A DNA stretch of 64,000 bases from SKPS01 sp964469215 (lineage in GTDB: Bacteria; Bacteroidota; Bacteroidia; Bacteroidales; SKPS01). The DNA is taken from assembly GCA_964469215.1 (NCBI GenBank), contig CAYXYB010000001.1, positions 1-64,000 of the forward strand. Reading direction: 5' to 3'. The notes beneath the pieces are model-generated. The model did no database searches. It was not told the origin of the DNA and worked only from the letters and a program-made list of their open reading frames with translations. Positions 10,162-18,986 of this stretch are shown here, piece after piece; position 1 is the stretch's first letter; the number at the start of each line of letters is the position of its first letter. A program made the translations under genes and the position numbers.

Positions 10162-11751
10162 TCAATACTTAATACAACGAACAGACATCCCTCCTGCCCG
10201 TTGTAGGCTGTACGTGGCGGCACTGGTATAATCAATATACAGATAGTTGGATAATGTACCACTAAACGTGCTGCTCCAATAATGGCCGGCAATGGCGTTA
10301 GTAAGAAGTAAACCACTATCACAATAACGTAATCCGGCTATGGTCAATTTCAATGGTGACGAAAACGCACCATTGTTTTTGCTTGCATACCAGCTCAATC
10401 GTTCAGCATCCCACTCTGCTTCTGTAGGCAGCCTGTAGCCCGTTGGGCAAGGATTGTTAATTCCGTTTACCCCCTGCCATAAATTTGTGTTTTGCGGACT
10501 TCGCCAATCGTTGGGAAAATTTGGTGCAATAATAAAGTTAACATGTCCGGGTTGATCAGATGTGCTTATTAAGGAGGTTACAGACGAATTACGGCACTGG
10601 TGACCGTCAGCAAATCTTCCCCACTGGTATAGGTCACCGTATGCCTGGTTATCGATGTAACTGTTAGCCACCTGAAAGGCTCCCAGGTTCCGGTCCATCC
10701 AGGTTCGGCCGGTGATGGGGTTGGTAACATCAACAACCGCAGTGGGATTTGCACTGTCGCAATGTACGTAGACGGGAGGATAAACACCTGTCGAGCATAT
10801 CTGTGTGTTGACGGTAAATGTCTGGAATGAGCCGCTTCCGGCAATGTTGGAAGGAGTTACCTCAATGATGCCGGGAGTTATACCCGAAGTTACCGTGATC
10901 TCATGGGTCCCCTGCCCCGATGTGATGATCCACCCGGTGGGAACACTCCATAGATAGGTTACACCTGGATGATAAACAACACTGTAAATCAATGATGTGT
11001 CGTTTTCACAGGGAATGGTGTCGCCCTGTATGGGCGAAGGTTGAGGAGGCAGTAAGCTGAAATTAAAAGTATACAATGAAGATGAAACCGGATTATCTGC
11101 AATAGTGTCAACTGCCGGAACACTTCCCGGAAGTGTGGCATATCCGGTAAACTGAAGCTGGTCGCCCGGCGTCCATAAGAAAACCGACTTACCTCCCAAC
11201 CGGAACCCGGAAATACCCTGATCAGATCCTGAATATTCTATCCTGAGGGTGCTTCCGCCTCCAAGGTTTATGAGCTTTTGCACTCTTCTGTAACGGGGCG
11301 TTTCAACAACCAGCAGGTAATACCTCTCACTGCCAGGATAAAGGGTTAATGTGTGCTCCCCCTCCTGAAGAGTTTGTTGATAAATACCCACCTCCCTGCC
11401 CAAAAAATCAAGAACATGAATCGTCACTACATCTCTTTCTGGCATAAAGAACCGCGCTGTTGTATGGCCTGTAAAGGGATTGGGAAACGAAGGGTAAAGG
11501 ATCAGACCCCCGGTCTGATTTCCCTGAAGATCACGAACCCCTATACCATGCTCCAGCAGCAATAAGGTGTCCGGATAAATCAACACGGTATCCCCACCCT
11601 GCGTAAGGTTCTCAATAACAACACTGTCCAATGGCTGATGCAAACTATCCGTTTCAGCCGTGAAGGTTAACGTGATGCTTGTCTGCGACATCAGACCGGA
11701 CGCAAATAACAACTGGATCAGTATGATGAAGGGGATGTTTTTTATTTTCAT
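10162..11751 (-). CDS. Secreted FISUMP-domain protein with N-terminal T9SS-type sorting-like domain
   Basis: Exported protein of 529 aa. A signal peptide (IILIQLLFASGLMSQ, ~1-22) is followed by a domain at ~85-165 that resembles the T9SS type-A sorting/FlgD-like fold (SFPNPFTGHTTARF, then VLDFLGREVG). That domain is normally at the C-terminus, so its placement here is odd. A PKD/Ig-like region follows (~240-315, with VPTGWIITSGQGTHEI). The C-terminal ~190 residues are a Fibrobacter succinogenes major paralogous (FISUMP) domain: TWMDRNLGA, GDLYQWGR, CPTGYRLPTEAEWDA, GHYWSS, GMSVRCIK. The molecular function of FISUMP domains is not established; they are surface or secreted modules. A second, broken copy lies at 13312-14891 with near-identical N-terminal and upstream DNA, so this is the intact member of a recent duplication. 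Confidence 0.88.
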   Translation of the reverse strand: MKIKNIPFIILIQLLFASGLMSQTSITLTFTAETDSLHQPLDSVVIENLTQGGDTVLIYPDTLLLLEHGIGVRDLQGNQTGGLILYPSFPNPFTGHTTARFFMPERDVVTIHVLDFLGREVGIYQQTLQEGEHTLTLYPGSERYYLLVVETPRYRRVQKLINLGGGSTLRIEYSGSDQGISGFRLGGKSVFLWTPGDQLQFTGYATLPGSVPAVDTIADNPVSSSLYTFNFSLLPPQPSPIQGDTIPCENDTSLIYSVVYHPGVTYLWSVPTGWIITSGQGTHEITVTSGITPGIIEVTPSNIAGSGSFQTFTVNTQICSTGVYPPVYVHCDSANPTAVVDVTNPITGRTWMDRNLGAFQVANSYIDNQAYGDLYQWGRFADGHQCRNSSVTSLISTSDQPGHVNFIIAPNFPNDWRSPQNTNLWQGVNGINNPCPTGYRLPTEAEWDAERLSWYASKNNGAFSSPLKLTIAGLRYCDSGLLLTNAIAGHYWSSTFSGTLSNYLYIDYTSAATYSLQRAGGMSVRCIKY

Positions 11752-11901
11752 GGGGAAAAGTGATGAGTTAGGAGTTATGAGTTATGAGTAAATATATCCT
11801 TTGACTCGATAAATGGGCAAAGGTTTAATCTATAATTGAACCGAATAACCAATTCACTTTCCCACTTGATAAACTTTCAAACTCCCCCAACATCCCGTGA
11901 A

Positions 11902-13176
11902 TCATTGCCGGTTAATCAGCCATTTCCACAAGGGAATAACATGAATTGTAAAATCTTCAATGGTTACATCTCTCTCATGGTATTCTGTAATTAATATGCT
12001 TTCTATCAGGTTCAGCTTCTTCATGGCTTTAACCAGGCCGTCTATCTCCCTGTTCCGGGTTTCAGCATTATCAATATCGTGTGATACATTTATGATATTC
12101 GGATTCCCATTCTTCAGGTAAATAAAGTCAACTTCCTGTTCATCCTTGTAATAGAATATATTATCATGATGCCTCTTTAGCTCAATAAATACAATGTTTT
12201 CGAAAATCTTTCCGAGGTCATTTTCAAATGAAACCGCTTTCTTTAAACCTATGTCGGCCACGTACATTTTCTTTGGATTTCTTTGCTGAACAGACACAGA
12301 ATCTGAGTATACGGGTATCTGGTAGAGTATCATCGCATCCTCAAGATAACTAAAGTAATCGTACAAGGTATTCTTCGACACGCTTTTTCCAAGTGATGAA
12401 AGAATATTATAAACCCTGTTGATACTAAGTAATGTGGAAATATTCGTAAAGCAATATTTTACCAGATACTTTATCAGAAATAAATTGCTCACATGATACC
12501 TTTCAATCAAATCCTTGTAAATGATCATATCAATATACTCTTTCAATATCTTCTCCTTCAAATCATTTTCAAGCATAAGCTCAGGGAAGCCTCCCGTTTC
12601 AAGAAAATTACCGAGCTCATTTTTTATGATAGCTGTCTTGGCTGAACTATAAAGTTCCGGCTTAATGCCTTTAAAAGCAAGAAACTCTGTAAAACTTAAT
12701 GGGAAAAGGGTGTATACAACGGTTCTACCTCTTAACCCTGTTGCAATTTCTTTACTTAATAATCTTGATGAGGAGCCGGTAAGAAAAATCCTGCACTTTT
12801 CAGTATCATAAATTCTTCTGATAAAAAGTTCCCAGTTTGGAATATTCTGGATTTCATCAAAGAAGAAGTAAACAGTTTCATTTTTATTCAACGGATACAA
12901 TTCATAATAGGCATCAATTAAAATCTGAAAATCCGCAAGTTCAAAGTCATACATCCGGTCGTCATCAAAACTTATATATACCACATTTTCTGCCGGATGG
13001 TTCATTCTCAGTTTGTGAATCGTGTGATAAAACAGACTTGTTTTCCCACATCTTCTGGTACCTGTAAGTGAGATGATTTTTGATGAATCCACCGGCAACA
13101 CAAGTTCTCTCGGGTTACGTTCCGGTATGTATTCCTGATTATCACGGATTATTTTTTTAAACAGTTCCTTTTTCAT
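11902..13176 (-). CDS. AAA-family ATPase with DUF4143 (AAA_14) domain
   Basis: A 424-residue P-loop ATPase of the AAA_14/DUF4143 family, common in Bacteroidota and archaea. Walker A is GTRRCGKTS (~36-44) and Walker B is VYFFFDEIQ (~103-111), followed by the sensor-like FLTGSSSRLLSKEIATGLRGRT segment typical of the family. The C-terminal half (~210-410) matches DUF4143, with the nuclease-like strand pattern EDQEVDFIYL (as KDEQEVDFIYL) and ENIVFIELKR. The biological role is not established; proposals range from DNA-linked to defence functions. No membrane segment is seen. It lies between the two copies of the FISUMP gene, on the same strand, and is noticeably A/T-rich compared with them, which fits insertion into, or carriage with, the duplicated segment. 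Confidence 0.88.
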   Translation of the reverse strand: MKKELFKKIIRDNQEYIPERNPRELVLPVDSSKIISLTGTRRCGKTSLFYHTIHKLRMNHPAENVVYISFDDDRMYDFELADFQILIDAYYELYPLNKNETVYFFFDEIQNIPNWELFIRRIYDTEKCRIFLTGSSSRLLSKEIATGLRGRTVVYTLFPLSFTEFLAFKGIKPELYSSAKTAIIKNELGNFLETGGFPELMLENDLKEKILKEYIDMIIYKDLIERYHVSNLFLIKYLVKYCFTNISTLLSINRVYNILSSLGKSVSKNTLYDYFSYLEDAMILYQIPVYSDSVSVQQRNPKKMYVADIGLKKAVSFENDLGKIFENIVFIELKRHHDNIFYYKDEQEVDFIYLKNGNPNIINVSHDIDNAETRNREIDGLVKAMKKLNLIESILITEYHERDVTIEDFTIHVIPLWKWLINRQ

Positions 13177-13311
13177 TATTTCCTTTTGAATTAATACATA
13201 TAATCAATTATGTGTCTTTATGCAAAGATACATAATTATTACACACATTGCCCTAAAAAATTAAAAGATGACCAAGTTACTGCTTCTCACTTTCACACTT
13301 TCTCACAAAAG

Positions 13312-14891
13312 TCAGTCCTTGATGAAACGGACCGAAAAACCATTCCCCCGCATCCAGCTGGGTGTACAGTTAAGTCCAAATGAAATATTATGGGATCCAT
13401 TGGTGTTGCCAACCTGAATCGAACTGCTCCAGTAATGACCGGCAAACCCAACAGCTTCCACCATTCCTGTCCAGCTTACTCGATAGCCTCCGGCAATAAT
13501 TCTCAAAGGTGAGCTAATTGCTCCTATAGCATCGTTGCTGATCCAGCTTTGCTTTTCAGCATTCAATTCAGCTTCGGTAGGTAGCCTGTAACCATTAGGA
13601 TAGGGGTTATTCACTCCATTGACACCCTGCCATAAGAAATGGTTGGGGGGATTGCGCCAATTATCTCCGTAAACAATAAAAAAACCGTGCCCCGGCTGGT
13701 CTGTTGAGCTTAATGTATTAGTTGTGTCTGAATTACGGCACTGGTGCCCGTCGGCGAAACGCCCCCACAGTAAAGATCACCGTAAGCCAAAGCATCGATA
13801 GTGGTTACTGCCACCTGAGAGGCTCCAAGATTTCTATCCATCCAGATCTTACCGGTGATGGGATTGAATACATCAACCACTGCAGTAGGGTTGGATGGGT
13901 CGCAATGAACGTAACCCTGTGGGTAAGGACTTACGCAAACCTTTGTGGCAACAGCAAGAGACTGTGAGGGGCCCTGGCCGGTGCTATTGGATGGAATCAC
14001 AGATATTATTCCTGATGACGTTCCTGCCGTTACCGTGATCTCATGGGTTCCCTGCCCCGATGTGATACTCCAGCCTGTGGGCACATTCCATGTGTAAGTT
14101 ATGCCTGGCTGAAAAACAACACTGTAAATCAACGTCGTGTCGTTTTCACAGGGAAGAGTGTCACCCAATATGGGCGAAGGTTGAGGAGGCAGGCCGGTAT
14201 ATTGAAATGTGTATGATGAAGATGAAACCGGATTATCTGCAATAGTGTCAACTGCCGGAACACTTCCCGGAAGTGTGGCATATCCGGTAAACTGAAGCTG
14301 GTCGCCCGGCGTCTATAAGAAAACCGACTTCCCTCCCAACCGGAACCCGGAAATACCCTGATCAGATCCGGAATATTCTATCCTGAGGGTGCTTCCACCT
14401 GCAAGGTTTATGAGCTTTTGCACTCTCTTGTAGCGGGGCGTTTCTACAACCAGCAGGTAATACCTTTCACTGCCCGGATAAAGGGTGAATGTGTGCTCCC
14501 CCTGAGGAAGGGATTGCTGATCAACACCAACCTCCCTGCCCAGAAGGTCAAAAACACGAATAGACACTACATCTCTTTCCGGCAGAAAGAACCGCGCTGT
14601 TGTCCGGCCTGTAAAGGGATTGGGAAACGAAGGGTAAAGGATCAGACCCCCGGTCTGATTTCCCTGAAGATCACGAACCCCTATACCATGCTCCAGCAGC
14701 AATAAGGTGTCCGGATAAATCAACACGGTATCCCCACCCTGCGTAAGGTTCTCAATAACAACACTGTCCAATGGCTGATGCAAACTATCCGTTTCAGCAG
14801 TGAAGGTTAACGTGATGCTCGTCTGCGACATCAGACCGGACGCAAATACCAACTGGATGAGTATGGCAAAAAAAAGATTTTTGTTTTTCAC
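13312..14891 (-). pseudogene. Broken FISUMP-domain paralogue (one nonsense codon, one frameshift)
   Basis: This is a second copy of the 10162-11751 gene. The N-terminal 192 codons (14891-14313) are nearly identical to the intact copy, including signal peptide and sorting-like domain. At 14313-14315 the TGG (Trp) of the intact copy is TAG. The same frame then continues as PKD-like and FISUMP sequence to about 13770. There, GDLYQWGR of the intact copy becomes GDLYCGG because one base is missing, and the frame shifts. The remaining FISUMP end (YPNGYRLPTEAE, GHYWSS, FSVRFIKD) is read in another frame down to 13312. Only a truncated secreted peptide is likely made from the N-terminus. A sequencing error could explain one lesion but two independent ones favour real decay. 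Confidence 0.88.
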
Positions 14892-15037
14892 GGTGATCCG
14901 TTATGAATTATGAGTGATGAGTTTCGGAAAATTCGGGGTTATGAACATACCCTTTGACTCGATATATGGGTAAAGGTTTAATCTATAATTGAAACGGCTA
15001 ACCTATCCCACTTTCACACTTTCACACTTTCATACTT

Positions 15038-15907
15038 TCACCTGCATGCATAAAGAAACCTCAACAGCGCTGCATCGTCGCTAACCGGCCTACCGGCTGA
15101 AGATACCCTTGTGGCTGAGCCTGAAGCCACCCTCCCCGGTGCCCCCTGCCTGGTTACCCTGACACCGGATACCACCTCCATCAAGGCACCAGGCTCCGAA
15201 GTGGCCTCAATTGTGATTTTTTTTGATGATAACTCAATTGTTTTTGCCTCTTTTCCGCCAATATCTGTTTCCTTTTCCGAAGCAGAAAAGACATCAGCGA
15301 TTATCTTAGGATCATTGTAAGCAATGTTGAAGCTGTCGGCAATCTGAGCGATAGTTGCCGGAGGATCTTTTTCAGCTCTTCCGGGACCATCAAATCCGGC
15401 TGTAGCTTCACCCTCCCCTGTCTGCTGCCCGCCGGGTGCTCTGAACGGACTTTCTGACGGGGAAATAATATCATCCCTTGTGGTACCTTCCGGCTGTTCT
15501 GTTTTATACTCAGCAATTTCTGTTACGGGAATCAAAGGCTCAGTGCCATCATCCCTTAATGTGAGCCACCATACCGAAGCAACCAGAATCACGGCTGCGG
15601 CAGCAGCAACACCAATATAAAGCCTTCTTAAATTTCTTATCCTGATGATCCGGGGATCAGTCTCCTCTTCTGCAACCCGGTTTTCGGCATCGAACATTTC
15701 CATAAGCCTGGCACGTGCCTCCGGCCGCATTGTGATACCCTCATCAAGATCAGACAACCCACCGAAGCCCTTAAGGGTGTTACGGATCAACTCGTACTCC
15801 TCACGACCGATGCCGGCAGACCCCAGCTCCGCAAGCTCCGCCTCTGTAAGGCTTTCCCACGTCTTCGACTCTATCAGAGCATCATATTTTGACTTGTCAT
15901 GCGTCAT
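15038..15907 (-). CDS. Putative membrane-bound anti-sigma factor
   Basis: A 289-residue protein beginning 10 bases after the stop of the ECF sigma gene, so probably co-transcribed and functionally paired. The N-terminal ~95 residues are charged and helical and would face the cytoplasm. One transmembrane segment (YIGVAAAAAVILVASVWWL, ~97-116) is followed by a ~170-residue periplasmic part rich in Gly, Ala, Pro, Glu, with low similarity to anything I recognise. This topology (cytoplasmic sigma-binding part, single TM, periplasmic sensor) is that of anti-sigma factors. No zinc-binding HxxxCxxC motif is visible, so it is not a canonical ZAS domain. The role is inferred from position and topology. 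Confidence 0.72.
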   Translation of the reverse strand: MTHDKSKYDALIESKTWESLTEAELAELGSAGIGREEYELIRNTLKGFGGLSDLDEGITMRPEARARLMEMFDAENRVAEEETDPRIIRIRNLRRLYIGVAAAAAVILVASVWWLTLRDDGTEPLIPVTEIAEYKTEQPEGTTRDDIISPSESPFRAPGGQQTGEGEATAGFDGPGRAEKDPPATIAQIADSFNIAYNDPKIIADVFSASEKETDIGGKEAKTIELSSKKITIEATSEPGALMEVVSGVRVTRQGAPGRVASGSATRVSSAGRPVSDDAALLRFLYACR

Positions 15908-15917
15908 ATCGTTTTAT

Positions 15918-16508
15918 CTAACCGTCTATCAGTATTCTGTACTCATTAAGTTTAAGAGCAAGGGTTTTCACAGCATAAAAAAGCCTCGACTTAACCGTTC
16001 CCTCGGGACATTCCATAATCTCTCCCACCTCCCTGACTGACAACCCCTGCCTGTACCTCAGAACAAAGGTGTCGCGGTGATGAGGTTCCATCAACGATAG
16101 CTGCTGATCAAGAGCATTATGAAAGTCAGAGTACTCTAACTTGTCCGTAACAACACCACCACCCGTTTTCACCTCAGCATTCTGCTTTATCTCTTCAGCT
16201 GCAATCTTCCGCACCTCTGCATGCTTATACTGGTTTTTGATCATGTTATGAGCCACACTGAACATCCAGGTTTTAAATGGCCGGGCTGGGTCGTATGAGT
16301 CTGGCTTTTTTATTATTTTGATGAATAAATCCTGAACCATGTCTTCTGCCAGCTCGGTATTGTTCCATAACATCCTGAAGAAATAGCGCAGCAGCCTGTC
16401 TGAATAACGGTCGTATATCAGACCGAAAGCCGCACGGTCACCCTGAAGCACCTGCTTCATGAGCTCCTCGTCAGAAAGATCATGGTATGCGTTACGTTGC
16501 CCTGCCAA
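15918..16508 (-). CDS. ECF (RpoE-type) RNA polymerase sigma factor
   Basis: A 196-residue extracytoplasmic-function sigma factor. Region 2 is at ~20-95 (FGLIYDRYSDRLLRYF, AEDMVQDLFIKI, FKTWMFSVAHNMIKN) and region 4 at ~130-190 (RDTFVLRYRQGLSVREVGEIM, EGTVKSRLFYAVK). It would direct RNA polymerase to a small regulon, held in check by the membrane anti-sigma encoded next. The only plausible start in this frame is TTG at 16508, since a TAA lies four codons upstream and the first ATG falls inside region 2. A -7 box (TACATTTG) lies ~48 bases upstream. The signal and target genes are not evident from the sequence. Confidence 0.93.
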   Translation of the reverse strand: MAGQRNAYHDLSDEELMKQVLQGDRAAFGLIYDRYSDRLLRYFFRMLWNNTELAEDMVQDLFIKIIKKPDSYDPARPFKTWMFSVAHNMIKNQYKHAEVRKIAAEEIKQNAEVKTGGGVVTDKLEYSDFHNALDQQLSLMEPHHRDTFVLRYRQGLSVREVGEIMECPEGTVKSRLFYAVKTLALKLNEYRILIDG

Positions 16509-16555
16509 TCGTTTTGATTATCTGATGAAATTCCGAAACCACTCTTTTCAGCCAT

Positions 16556-16563
16556 CAAATGTA
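16556..16563 (-). promoter_or_regulatory. -7 element upstream of the ECF sigma gene
   Basis: The minus strand reads TACATTTG, a match to TAnnTTTG, about 48 bases before the TTG start of the sigma gene. No convincing -33 TTTG is found at normal spacing. Confidence 0.4.
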
Positions 16564-16633
16564 GCGCTCTTTTCCGCAATGATCATTCCATATATCAACA
16601 TTATAAAGAACATTTTTTTTGAATCAATCATTC

Positions 16634-16785
16634 AAATCCGTAAGATTTGCATGTTTATAGAAACGACATGGTACCTTAACACCCCCCCCCGACCCCGGAG
16701 GGGTCGAATGGTTATGCATCAATCCATTCAAATAAATATTCATCACTAAACGGTTTTATATAAACATGCGACTCCTACGGAGTCG
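16634..16785. repeat. Three REP-like palindromic units with shared flank
   Basis: Unit 1: AAATCCGTAAGATTT (16634-16648) followed by gcATGTTTATAGAAAC. Unit 2: GACCCCGGAGGGGTC (16691-16705) followed by gaATGGTTATGCAT. Unit 3, on the other strand: GACTCCGTAGGAGTC (complement of 16770-16784) followed by gcATGTTTATATAAA. Each is a short hairpin with variable stem bases, a ccGnag-like centre, and a common A/T-rich right flank. Stem changes are compensated in both arms. Units 2 and 3 are in inverted orientation, like paired REP elements. Unit 3 covers the stop codon of the 16775-18031 gene. A run of nine or more C precedes unit 2. Confidence 0.7.
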
Positions 16786-18031
16786 TTTTCAGATACTCCT
16801 CCATTTCCTTCAGCATCCCGGCCTGGCGGGCAATGTTGAGCATCTTTTGCCTCAGATCCTCAGCTTCGGCCGTCCTCTTGTTTACCACAGCTCTTTTGTA
16901 TAAAATACCTATCGGCATAATGTAATTTCCGTTCATCCTGTTTAAATCGCTGTTTTTTACCTGGCTGCCGGTAAGGGTAAGGTCAAATCTTTTCCAGTTA
17001 TCCTCAAGTATGGAAATGTTGTCGAAAGGGTTGCTGGTGAGTTTCATTGCCAGGCCTGTGTTGTAAAGAATATCGGAAACATCCTGAAGGATATGCCTGT
17101 CAATGGTTAGCGACAGATATACCTTGTTATTTCTGCCTGAACCTGCGGCCAGTTCACGGAAAAACCCGGACTTGTCTGTAAGAAACAACCGGTATGCATT
17201 TTTCTTCAGCCTGAAAGGCTCCATCATGCGATTGAAATAGTATTGCTTGTGCAGCAGTTCAAGTTGTAAAACAGTAACATCCGGACGTTCCTTATGAATA
17301 TTTTGCAACACCCATAACGGATAGGTATCCCACTCTCCCTGTGTAAAGATATATCCTCCCTGCTCAACCGACTTAAGGAGGTTTTTGGCATAATGATAAA
17401 GAACCGGGTCATACATCTTTTTTCTGTCAATCTTTGCACACCAGTCGCGCTTCCCGGTGATGTCGGATTTAAGTTCATAATATGCTACAAGATCGGTGTA
17501 AATTTCGGTTTTTTCAGGAGCTAAGCGCGCTGCCTTAAGCAGATGGTGCGCCATGGCCGTATCCATACTGCTGTTTAGCCAGGCAGCATAATGGTATTCG
17601 TAACTGTCCGGAAACGCTGATTCAAGCTTCTCCAAAACCAGGTTAAGCTCTTTCCGGTTCTGTTCAGGAATATTGTAACGATTGTTTCTGGTAGAGTTAT
17701 TATGAATTGATTTATACAACTCAAGAAAATCGGATGCATCAAGTTTCCTGAAAACCTCATCAGCCTGAGGAGATAAAACAGGAATTTCTCTTTCACCCAT
17801 TTTCACGGTATTTGTTGAAGTTGGAATATAGTTACTCCGGGTGTTGTAACTCTCGCTTTTCTCCGGTGAAGTTACCTGTGACTCCATCCTTATGCATTTC
17901 AGGAGGAACACTATCAACATTGCATAAGCTAAGTATCCGCTGATTATTCTCATGTGATCGTTCCTTAATATTTCCGTAAAGATAGCCAATCTAATCCATT
18001 TCCGGTACAATCCCGGATGAAGAAAGTTCAT
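16775..18031 (-). CDS. Membrane-anchored protein with TPR-like helices and a DUF2723-like periplasmic segment
   Basis: A 418-residue protein of unknown function. The N-terminus has one hydrophobic anchor (IISGYLAYAMLIVFLLK, ~28-45); ATG at 17953 (residue 27) is an alternative start that would place the anchor at the very N-terminus. Residues ~120-200 are helical and TPR-like. Around 225-265 the sequence GGYIFTQGEWDTYPLWVLQ followed by RPDVTVLQLELL closely resembles the segment seen after the membrane part of DUF2723 proteins (FTxGDNDTxPLWYLQ), here without the usual multi-pass domain. The stop codon lies in a REP-like hairpin. It is divergent from the gene at 18106. The function cannot be assigned. 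Confidence 0.7.
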   Translation of the reverse strand: MNFLHPGLYRKWIRLAIFTEILRNDHMRIISGYLAYAMLIVFLLKCIRMESQVTSPEKSESYNTRSNYIPTSTNTVKMGEREIPVLSPQADEVFRKLDASDFLELYKSIHNNSTRNNRYNIPEQNRKELNLVLEKLESAFPDSYEYHYAAWLNSSMDTAMAHHLLKAARLAPEKTEIYTDLVAYYELKSDITGKRDWCAKIDRKKMYDPVLYHYAKNLLKSVEQGGYIFTQGEWDTYPLWVLQNIHKERPDVTVLQLELLHKQYYFNRMMEPFRLKKNAYRLFLTDKSGFFRELAAGSGRNNKVYLSLTIDRHILQDVSDILYNTGLAMKLTSNPFDNISILEDNWKRFDLTLTGSQVKNSDLNRMNGNYIMPIGILYKRAVVNKRTAEAEDLRQKMLNIARQAGMLKEMEEYLKTTP

Positions 18032-18046
18032 GTTAATGGTTATTTA

Positions 18047-18054
18047 TACCTTTG
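18047..18054 (+). promoter_or_regulatory. -7 element for the methyltransferase-like gene
   Basis: TACCTTTG followed by C matches the Bacteroidota -7 consensus. Transcription would begin near 18061, so the correct start codon downstream is ATG at 18106, not the in-frame TTG at 18052 that overlaps this box. Confidence 0.5.
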
Positions 18055-18105
18055 CATCGCATAATAAATCCGACAATATATTATTCTTACCATATAAATC
18101 ACAGG

Positions 18106-18972
18106 ATGAATCTGAACAGTATCCTGAAGAACATCTTCAATTCACGCCTTTACTACCTGATGGTATACGACAGGCTTGCACCGGCGGTAGGAATACAGCA
18201 GCGAATGTTGTTCCATCACTATCGTGATTGTGCTGTAGCAGGGGTTCTGCCCGGTATCGAAAACACCGGTTACAGGGTTTTCTCGCAGTTTGAAGAGGAT
18301 GGCAAGCTATTGTATATACTTTCTGTTATCGGCATGAAAACGCGATGTTTTGTTGAAATTGGCTCCGACGACGGGATCAACAGCAACAGTGCAAATCTGT
18401 ATTTCCATTTCGGATATCACGGATTATTCGCTGACGGAAACAAGAGAGCTATCAATCGCGGGAAGCGCTTTTTCTCCCGCTATCCGAACAGATGGTTTTA
18501 CATACCCGATTTCATTTGCACCCACATAACCCGTGAGAACATAAATTCTCTCCTTAAGGAAAACGGCTATGAAGGTGAGATCGACCTCCTTTCAATTGAC
18601 ATCGATGGCAATGATTACTGGATCTGGGATGCCCTGGAGATCTGCACCCCACGGGTGGTAATTATAGAAACCAATGTTGAATTTGGATTTCGTAACATTG
18701 TTGTCCCCTACGATTCCAACTATATATATCCAGGCAGGCATCCCATTTATCACGGTGCTTCCGCTAAGGCGATGATTGCTCTTGGCAAACGTAAAGGTTA
18801 CAGGTTGACAGGTTCAAACGACTATGGCAGCAACCTGATTTTTGTCAGGGAAGAGCTCTGTGGTGACCTGCTTCCTGAAAAGAGCTGCGATGATGTGCTG
18901 AACCACCCTTCCGCTGCTGCTTCATTCCACCGATTCGACAAAATAAGCCATTTTGACTTCCTGGAGGGTTAA
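18106..18972 (+). CDS. SAM-dependent methyltransferase-like protein (FkbM-like fold)
   Basis: A 288-residue soluble protein. The core resembles class I methyltransferases of the FkbM type: a glycine-rich strand FVEIGSDDGINSNSANL (~100 in this numbering), an acidic strand end GLFADGNK, then DLLSIDIDGNDYWIWDAL and RVVIIETNVEFG. The SIDIDGND motif and the following aromatic residues are typical of this group, often found with polysaccharide or lipid modification genes, but the substrate is unknown. Here it precedes a drug/metabolite transporter by 14 bases, so the two may be co-transcribed. ATG at 18106 is chosen because the promoter -7 box overlaps the longer alternative start. It could also be a non-catalytic relative; no direct evidence of activity is visible. 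Confidence 0.7.
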   Translation: MNLNSILKNIFNSRLYYLMVYDRLAPAVGIQQRMLFHHYRDCAVAGVLPGIENTGYRVFSQFEEDGKLLYILSVIGMKTRCFVEIGSDDGINSNSANLYFHFGYHGLFADGNKRAINRGKRFFSRYPNRWFYIPDFICTHITRENINSLLKENGYEGEIDLLSIDIDGNDYWIWDALEICTPRVVIIETNVEFGFRNIVVPYDSNYIYPGRHPIYHGASAKAMIALGKRKGYRLTGSNDYGSNLIFVREELCGDLLPEKSCDDVLNHPSAAASFHRFDKISHFDFLEG

Positions 18973-18986
18973 ACATTAGAAATCAA

